From the NCBI GenBank assembly GCA_037367355.1, contig CM074696.1, positions 2,170,001 to 2,234,000 of the forward strand: a DNA stretch of 64,000 nucleotides, given 5' to 3'. Position numbers and translations under genes: made by a program. The DNA is from Neoscytalidium dimidiatum (lineage: Eukaryota; Ascomycota; Dothideomycetes; Botryosphaeriales; Botryosphaeriaceae). Shown one piece after another: positions 57,124 to 64,000 of this stretch (position 1 is its first letter; every line of letters starts with the position of its first letter). Under the pieces are notes generated by a model, which saw only the letters and a list, made by a program, of their open reading frames with translations, did no database searches and was not told the origin of the DNA.

Positions 57124-58842
57124 ATGGATACTAACGCTCAAGATAGAAGAAAGTCAGATGGTCGACGTGGCATAGAACCACACTTGGCCATACCAGCCCC
57201 GCCTAAGCAATCCTATCTGAAGATACCGACCGACATTGCTGTAAGCTTATATGTATTAATTGAGCTCGTATATGTGGCTTACAAGGATCTAGAGTCATCA
57301 TCTATCCACGCCCAGCCCAACTTCCTCGGACACTTCCTCTTACAAAGGCAAAAGGCGAAAGTTAGCTTGTATCTATGCAAAGAAGCACCGTCGCGCAAAC
57401 GCAGAATGGAAGCCCTTCTCACCGTCATGCCTTCACCCGTTTACTTCCTTTGCCCGCATGAAGTAAGGTGCAAACAATGTGCCTTGCAGTCTGGGTCGAT
57501 TGAGCTGACTGGTCAAAGGGAACATCTGGTCAGGTGTCACACTGCCCCGCACAGATGCCAAAGATGCCTTGAGATATTCAAGGATGCTGACACCTTGGAA
57601 CGTCACCTTAAAGCTGCCCAAGCTTGTGAAGTTCGTCAGCATGAGGACCAACATATCTTGACCCCTGGCCAAGCTAGCCTCTTGAAACAGCGCTCGAAAG
57701 GTCGGAAGTCCGAGGAACAAAAGTGGAAAGAGCTTTACGCAAATCTCTTTCCAGCAGACAAGGGCTCAGAGATACCATCGCCATGTGAGTTTCCATCACG
57801 TACAGATTGGTCAGATAAGGTTCAGCACCGCTAACCCGGAGCTGGTTTATTAGATTGCAATGATGATATCCTCGGTGACTTTCAAGGGTACATCCGGCGA
57901 GCGTTTCCATCTGCACTTTCGGAGAGACTCGATCTATTCCGCTTCGAGCCTCAATTGAAGACTTTGCTGGTTCAAGCTGTTGGAGAGGTCCAGGAACGCC
58001 TTTTCTGCGACTTCCAGCAACTCCATTGTGAAGCTCCGAGTGACACCTCTAATGAGCGTTCAAGAGCACCAAGCAAAGCACCAAGTGCCACTTCAATGAA
58101 AACGCCCGATTCATGTGCCGACTTAGACTTCGTCGACGTCGACACTTCCGACTACATCGAAACATGGAACGACAAGACTCTTGAATCTGCTCCATTATCT
58201 CCCTTATCTGAGGGCCCCCAGAGTATCTTCTCACCAAGAAAAAGGGCTGGGGCGAGCAACGGTAGTTTGACCCACCAGGCAAAACATGCTCGAAAATCAT
58301 CGTACGGACAAGCGGTCAGCCCGTCTCAGCAGTCTGTCCAAGCAGAGCAGACTGTACCCAAGATTACGAGGGTTTCTCCGGAAGCCAGCACCTTGAATAA
58401 TTTAGCAGGCCCGCCAGGTAGTACGCAGCATGCCTATGCGGCCTTCCCATACGGAACACAACCAATGCACCAAATCCATCCCACATCCACCAGCCTGACT
58501 GGAAATCCTAACCCGGGTCAAAGCCGTCCCACGCCTTGCGTCCAACACCCGACGCAAGGTAAATATGCACCTCAGGTCAGCTTCATGCCGCTCGGATACC
58601 CCCCAGCTTTTTTCACCAATGCGGAGCAACGCCATTACCCACAGCAGTACGTCGACCCTTTCGTGCTTCAAGGACGATTACCCCCACAAGCCCACCTTGG
58701 TCCAGATTGTGGCGGTCGGTCGTTACCAAACAACGGAGCAACATCTGTTCCCGAACAGCTTTCCGACTCTCCGATGATGGATCTTTCTTGTTGGACCGAT
58801 TTCAATGACATTGTGGAGAGTACAGACGATCAGACGAGGTGA
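57124..58842 (+). CDS. C2H2-type zinc-finger protein
   Basis: Two exons (57124-57784, 57854-58842) give 549 residues. A Cys/His-rich middle (YFLCPHEVRCKQCALQSG, REHLVRCHTAPHRCQRCLEI, DTLERHLKAAQACEV) forms one or two zinc fingers, the clearest with C145, C148, H161 and C168. WKELYANLFPADKGSEIPSP with YC is a block that follows such fingers in a family of filamentous-fungal C2H2 proteins. The C-terminal 300 residues are Ser/Pro/Gln-rich and disordered, with FVDVDTSDYIETWND and a PRKRAG basic motif. It is probably nuclear, possibly a transcription factor; no target is known. A 45-base in-frame stretch at 57241-57285 (GTAAGC ... ACAAG, AT-rich) could be an additional intron, removing VSLYVLIELVYVAYK. 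Confidence 0.8.
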
Positions 58843-59407
58843 TTCTCTTGACAGACAATCTTAGATTAGTATCTACTTTTAATCAGATGCTGCTCTTAGG
58901 TGGACTTTTTACAGAAATCATTCTTTGACGATAAATATACTTTCGTTGCCGATTCAGTCCATGCAATCGACCGTGAAGCAACTGGTTTGGAATGAAGCAA
59001 AGAACTCCACGAATTAGTTACGTGCGCAAGTCAAGTGTAAATTTACTTTCTCATGTATGGAGAGGAACAGATAATCGAGCTACGCGGGCCGATCCCTTTT
59101 ATTGATTCCAACCGCCGCTAGGCAGTGACGGGTAAAGCGTGAATAGAGCGAGCGGGGACACGATCTTTCGCTGTGAGAGAGTTGGGTGCTCGCGGGCGGG
59201 GTTGTGCGCTTAATCAGTTCACGGGAAAACCCTACTACTTCGGGGCGCGCTATAAGAGGACGAAATTCACCCTCTTTTGAAAGGGATTCCCATTGCTTCC
59301 AGGCATCCGAGCTTTAAAGGGCAAGAACGCCTCCATTGGACAAAAGCTAGGCTTCTTGATGCCGGTTTCAAAGACTCCCTGTTTTAAACCATAACATCAC
59401 AACCCTC
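58843..59407. other. Intergenic region / promoter
   Basis: No gene is seen. TATAAGA at 59251-59257 lies about 157 bases upstream of the ATG at 59408 and may be its core promoter. Confidence 0.4.
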
Positions 59408-59730
59408 ATGAAGTCTGCCAGCATCCTGTCCTCGCTCTCTACCATCGCCTTGGCCCTCTCAGCTCTGCATGATGGTCAGGTACCGCTCAGGGAACGTGAC
59501 AGAAGCCTTACCGAGAAGTTTCTGATTGAGCTCGCTCCCGGTGACATGCGTTGGGTGACCGAGGATGAGAAATGGGAGTTGCGCAGGGTCAGTATTCCAC
59601 TGTTGCGTGCGCGCGCATTCAACGTCTGATGCCTCTGCAGAAAGGCCGCAGCTTTTTCGATATTACTGACTCACGGAACCTCAAATTCGAGTCGAAGGCT
59701 ACTGCGGCCGTCAATCATCTGCCTTATTGA
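59408..59730 (+). CDS. Secreted protein consisting only of an M28 aminopeptidase propeptide
   Basis: Two exons (59408-59587, 59641-59730) give 89 residues. The signal peptide [19 protein letters not shown] is followed by [20 protein letters not shown], then [20 protein letters not shown] and [12 protein letters not shown] before a stop. The [10 protein letters not shown]...FFDIT block is the hallmark of the N-terminal propeptide of secreted M28 leucine aminopeptidases (Lap1-like), which folds on and inhibits the enzyme. The peptidase domain of some 300 residues is absent, and nothing like it follows in the next 600 bases. The intron is a clean 53-base GT-AG, so the small gene itself looks intact. 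It may be a truncated relic or a free-standing propeptide with inhibitor or chaperone activity; the sequence cannot decide. Confidence 0.72.
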
Positions 59731-60363
59731 ATACGAACAGCGCATAAAGAAACCGTGCACTTCTACTATTAGCTTACTGCCATCAGATCTATTGCACCCC
59801 GCTCAGCGAAGCAGGCTAGTGCGGCCGAAGCTTTCATCTGTGAGATTGTACATCAAAATCTACATTAGTTGCCTGGATCTTGATCTTGGATGATACTGGT
59901 AATATCCAAGACAGCACGTTAGCCTGGGCCTCCAACCACTCTTGCGTGTTGATAGTGGCTATATCGTGTAGCTGTTTGAAGCAGATTTGGTAAGGCTGGC
60001 TGATCGTTTAGCCCCAAAAGGGGCCAGTCTAATCTGGGACTGATTTTACGTATACACACATTTTACGTATATTAACATCAAGCTCGGCACAGCCTCACGG
60101 TACAGGTGCGAAAGGAGGGAAGAACTGCAATGAATCAAGCAGATTCTGCCAATCATCGGAGCTCGAGAAGGATACCCGCCAGGCGAAACGTGGCGGTGCT
60201 CCGCGGTCTTGCACATTACTGTCTCAGGACTGCTTTAATCCAGGGGATGTATACGAAAATTCGTATCTGCTGGACAATAAATGCAAACAGCCAAAAGTCG
60301 GTGTCGATTTTCACGCTCAATTCTACAGATTCGCATCTTCCTTTGCTTTCTCACCTTGGCGCC
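59731..60363. other. Intergenic region / RTA1-like promoter
   Basis: No aminopeptidase remnant and no other gene is seen. The frame of the next gene is open upstream to 60106, but that part looks non-coding. A short direct repeat of TTTTACGTATA lies at about 60045-60070. Confidence 0.4.
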
Positions 60364-61333
60364 ATGAGTGCACCAAGGCTCGTCGCTCGCGATGCCCCAT
60401 TCGACCTCATCCCGTACAACCCATCCATCTCAGCGGCTTGGGCCTTCGTCGTCCTCTTCAGCCTCGGGGGCGCAACCCACTTCATCATGATGTTCCCATT
60501 CAGGGCCTGGTTCTTCATTCCCTTGATCCTCGGCTGCGTCGGTACATCTTCCACACTGCCACCCTCCTCCTCCTCCTCCTCCAACACTAACGACCTTGGC
60601 AAACCCCACAGGCGAAGCATTCGGCTACTACGGTCGCGTCCAAGCCCACGACAACGTCCGGGCCGTGGGGCCCTTCCTCCTGCAACTCATGCTCATCCTC
60701 GCGTCCGCGCCCTTCCTCGCCGCCACCATCTACATGACGCTCGGCCGCATCATCCGCGCGCTCGACGCCGAGCAGCACAGCATGATCCGCACGCGCTGGC
60801 TGACCAAGATCTACGTCCTGATCGACGTCGCCTGCTTCGTCATGCAGCTGATGGGCTCCGCGATGCAGGGGGCCGGCGACGCGGAGAGCGTGGCGAGGGG
60901 CCAGCACATCGTCGTCGGCGGGCTGGCGTTCCAGCTGGTCGTGTTCGTGCTGTTCATCGGGATGGCCGCGAGGTTCCACGTGCTCACCGCGCGCGAGCCG
61001 ACGAGGGCGTCGGTCAGGGCGGGCGTGGACGGGGTGTGGCAGAGGTGCATGGTCGCGCTGTACGCCGTGAGCGGGCTGGTGCTGGTGAGGAATGCCTACC
61101 GCATCGCGGAGTTTGTGGATACGAGTCAGACTGTGGCGAAGTCGGAGGTGGTGATGTATGTATTCGATGCGTTTTTGATGTTTATGGTTGTGGTTGTGTT
61201 GGCAATCGTGCATCCCGGCAGGTTGATCAAAGCTGTAAGGTGGTTTGAAAATTTGCCGGGAGAGGATCAGGAGAATGATAATGTCCCCTTGACCGATCGG
61301 ACTAAGGATCATGGATGGGTTCAGTGGAGATGA
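60364..61333 (+). CDS. RTA1-like lipid-translocating exporter family protein
   Basis: A seven-helix membrane protein of the fungal RTA1/RSB1/RTM1 family, linked in yeast to lipid translocation and resistance to 7-aminocholesterol or toxic compounds. Two exons (60364-60541, 60612-61333) give 299 residues. The N-terminus DLIPYNPSISAAWAFVVLFS plus the helix HFIMMFPFRAWFFIPLILGC, then GEAFGYYGRVQAHDN rebuilt across the intron, are family-typical. Other family blocks are GPFLLQLMLILASAPFLAAT, YMTLGRIIRALDAE, WLTKIYVLIDVACFVMQLMG, VVGGLAFQLVVFVLFIGMAA, RNAYRIAEFVDT and YVFDAFLMFMVVVVLAIVHP. The start MSAPRLVARDAP was chosen because the longer upstream frame is not family-like. The transported substrate is unknown. 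Confidence 0.93.
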
Positions 61334-61680
61334 GACACGTCTTTATTGCTTATTTCATTGCGTTCCTCCACTGTTTCCCACCCTGTCCTGATTATTCTTA
61401 GACGTCGAGCATATGGATAGAAACTTAGCAACCATCTAACTGAGTATCTACAGCCCAAGGATTCATAAATTTTGCACTGTCCTGTAAATGAAGACCTTGT
61501 ACTTCATTTTCCCCGGAAGTCAGGGCTCAGAACACATAGTAACGGAATGGATTCTGCTATTTGAATGGAGAAATAGAGGGTGACGCACTTGATCACCGTA
61601 CTATCATGTCTGCCGGACGCTGCTTGATATTTTGATCATATCAAGTACTACGGTTTGCGTATAAGGGAAGGGGTTATTCC
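61334..61680. other. Spacer between convergent genes
   Basis: About 350 AT-richer bases hold the 3' ends of the RTA1-like gene and the second HET gene. No feature is seen. Confidence 0.5.
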
Positions 61681-63609
61681 TCATACCAAGTTGAATGTTC
61701 GGTTCTCGAACAGGCCTTCTTCCCATAAAGCCATAGCTTCTCCGTGCATTATACCATGGACGTAACACTCTCCACAGAACCGAAAGATATCCTCACTCAC
61801 CGAGCGTATTTCATGGACAATGAATGGAGTTTGCCCTCCAAAAAGAATACAAACTTTATTCCCCACCGAGGTGACGCACAGTCCCAACCCCAGCCAACCT
61901 CGTGACGTGATGAAAAAAACATCTTCCAATATGATCTCGTCTGGCGTACAGCGGGTTATTTTCCGTGACATTCCATTCTAACCCACAGGTGTCTATCCCC
62001 ATCTTAAAACAGTATTCCAGAAAAACGTCAACTGACCGCACTTCATACTTAATTTTGACCTTGCGTTTCGCATTGAAGCAGTATCCCATAGCTCTGCCCT
62101 TGGTTGAATCACCGTTTCAGATACGGCTTCCAGAAAATCTCGAAAAATGAGATCTTTCCTAGAGTGGTTCCAGATCTGGTCAAATGGATGTGGATATTGG
62201 TTGTCATAGGCTTCCGCTGGATTTGGAGGTAAGGACTCGGTGGAGAAAGTATCCGTCCTCCATGCAGTGGTATCAACATCAAACCCTTCTATGCTGAGTT
62301 TAGGACCATGAAGTGAATATTGTGCCAATGTATGCCCATGGGCGCGGTATAGAGGATATCCAGCAAAGCCCAAGGAACTAGAAGTCTGCTTAAAATTCCA
62401 CTGTGGGACCCACGACGGATTTGTTAGATTGTAGAATGTAGTCCGATCGTGGTCTACGTGAAGGAGTAGGTAAAGCGGATATCCCTTCTTGTCTTCGAGG
62501 ATCTTGGTTGCAACGTTAAGATAAAGCTCCGTGGGAGATATAGTATAATGCACCCTCAAGAACTTTGATTCAGGGTTTGAACAGGTTGTCTTGAAGACTG
62601 AATGGCCCATAAAAGCGAAAATTCGGTCTCTATCGTCAGAGCAGTATTGTGGCCGTCCCAGTCTCAGGGCATCACATTTGTTGTCAAAGGTTGGGTGTGG
62701 GTGTCGGAAATTGTGAAATTCAAGACCGAACACGAACGAAGCCTCCCAGAGAGGAACCTCTAGGGATAAATAAGCAGAATGTCTTACGAGCTGCGTGCAG
62801 AATCCAGCAAGGTCGCTCCATCTCACATGTGCCATTCCGTAATGCATTACCGCAGTAGCCGCAAGACCAATTTCTTGAATTATCCACAAACGTGTGAACC
62901 ACGGAACGCTAAGTAATCGAGAGAAGTTGCTGTAGAAGTATGCTGATAGGTTCTTAATACATGGTATGACAAGAGCTCTATCGTTTCCTCGCCATACGGG
63001 CTCCAGGTTTCCAATCGTGTTGAATACGGTGTGAGAGTCGATATAACCGCCTTGCCCAAGCCATACAAGAACTCTTCGCGCGTGCTCGAAAATGCTCCCC
63101 ATGATCTGGACCTGGTGGCCTCTCTCCTGAAGGCTTCTTTGATCGATGCATATAGAGTCGGCCCATAGCACTCTTGCTTTCTTGCTTCTGCGAAACCTTT
63201 GTAGGGCATGTGCAAGGTTTCGAGGAACGTCCAGCTTCTTCCCATCGCATAAGACGCAGGCACGGTCGGATGGGTCTCCCCACGTATAGGAGATGGCCTC
63301 ATAGGGTCGGCGGTGGCGCATAGGTTGAGCGTGAAGACTGCACTGTATGATTTCTTCTTCATCTCCAGGAAGAAGTACCAGAAGTCGGACGCTTTCCTTG
63401 TCGTTGAATGTTTCATATTCGTAGTCTTCACAGTCGCTTGGGATGAGCGTCACTCGCGGAAAGGGCGGTTGTAGGCCGTGGACCCGCCATTCCTTTCCAT
63501 GGTTGCTTCGGCGAGTATGGAAATGCCTCTTATCAGCTGTGCCGCGCTTCTGGTGCACGCAATGTGTCTTCGGTCGTCCGTAGTGGCCACAGTGTGAGCA
63601 GCGCTGCAT
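61681..63609 (-). CDS. HET-domain protein, frame broken near the 3' end
   Basis: A heterokaryon-incompatibility-type protein; this family acts in fungal non-self recognition and cell death. Exon 1 (63609-62113, 499 codons) carries a Cys/His-rich start (MQRCSHCGHYGRPKTHC), then the HET core: RPYEAISYTWGDPSDRACVL, RVLWADSICIDQRSLQERGH, ARRVLVWLGQGG, PWFTRLWIIQEIGLAATAVM and DDRDRIFAFMG. A 53-base intron (62112-62060) leads to exon 2, reading VKIKYEVRSVDVFLEYC to HIGRCFF. There the frame breaks in a run of seven A on the plus strand (61913-61919). One base fewer would continue into FITSRGWLGLGL, ILFGGQTPFIV and GECYVHGIMHGEAMALWEEG, the standard HET C-terminus, ending at 61681. It is either a recent pseudogene or a homopolymer sequencing error; the rest is intact. 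Confidence 0.85.
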
Positions 63610-64000
63610 GTCGCTTTCTCTGCTCTGGTGCGAGTGGAGGATTCCTGGTTGAGAAACCTGGGAAGAAAGTTTGAGAAAATTGGGCGCTGCACATAAGCCT
63701 TATATATAGCTTAAGGCGCTCTTGAAGAGATTCACTTGATTGGCCATTCAATAACAGGGCTGGAAAAAGCCTCGGCTGCAGAAAGGGCTTCAGCTTGACC
63801 GATAACTACAAATAAATCTGGGGTAGCTCCGCAGAGAGTAAGCGGGCGCAATAATTCTCCCTGACAAGTTGGTTGTACGAAAACGAATCTTCCGGATGTT
63901 AGCAGTGAAATATAGCAGGCGAAACGGAACTGAGTCCCTGCAGATCACAGCCTACAACACAGCGAGAAATGTATATTATAGCCTAAGTTGATATTCCGTA
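63610..64000. other. Promoter of the second HET gene and window edge
   Basis: No gene is recognised. The stretch contains the TATA box listed separately; beyond about 63750 nothing is seen. Confidence 0.45.
63700..63708 (-). promoter_or_regulatory. TATA box of the second HET gene
   Basis: TATATATAA on the minus strand, about 91 bases upstream of the ATG at 63609. Confidence 0.5.

Noticed and set aside
1..64000. tRNA, rRNA, CRISPR or intact transposon
   Set aside because: No B-box-like tRNA signature, rRNA block, regular repeat-spacer array, transposase motif or terminal repeat was noticed by eye; a tRNAscan and repeat search would be decisive.

Overview
The window looks like nuclear DNA of a filamentous ascomycete (Pezizomycotina, possibly Dothideomycetes). 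The genes carry short GT-AG introns of mostly 50-70 bases with CTGAC/CTAAC-type branch sites. The families are typically fungal: HET-domain proteins, a KapC-type bZIP, an RTA1-type exporter, DUF2458, GPI-anchored Ser/Thr-rich wall proteins and an INO80 subunit. Genes lie on both strands with their own promoters; there are no operons. The class-level guess is inference.

Layout. 0-8.3 kb: HMG-CoA synthase (sterol pathway) and an NHP6-type HMG-box protein, flanked by gene-poor DNA. 8.3-24.3 kb is accessory in character: a long GC-rich, microsatellite-bearing gap, a decayed minus-strand gene, a three-exon secreted protein with eight cysteines (12538-12934), a 2-oxoglutarate/Fe(II) oxygenase, a heavily frameshifted HET-domain pseudogene, an aldo/keto reductase, an APH-fold phosphotransferase, a small conserved fungal protein and a secreted protein with an ambiguous last intron. 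25.8-55.5 kb is a housekeeping block: bZIP KapC, an MscS/EF-hand channel, a GPI-anchored wall protein, a DUF2458 protein, a COX14-like mitochondrial protein, a small type I membrane protein, a Nop8/NOL8-like nucleolar protein, a two-TM membrane protein, ARL1, an isochorismatase-allophanate-hydrolase fusion, ARP8 (INO80) and PAF1. 57-64 kb is accessory again: a C2H2 protein, a secreted protein that is only an aminopeptidase propeptide, an RTA1-like exporter and a second HET-domain gene with one frame break.

No pathway cluster is obvious. The oxygenase and aldo/keto reductase are near each other but separated by a dead HET gene, and there is no backbone synthase. The points most worth following are the eight-cysteine secreted protein, the propeptide-only gene, the bifunctional hydrolase fusion, the two HET genes broken at homopolymers, the 1.1-kb ARP8 intron, and a repeated switch from C-rich to G-rich coding strand toward the 3' ends of several genes. 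All gene models were built by eye from splice signals and reading frame and have no transcript support.
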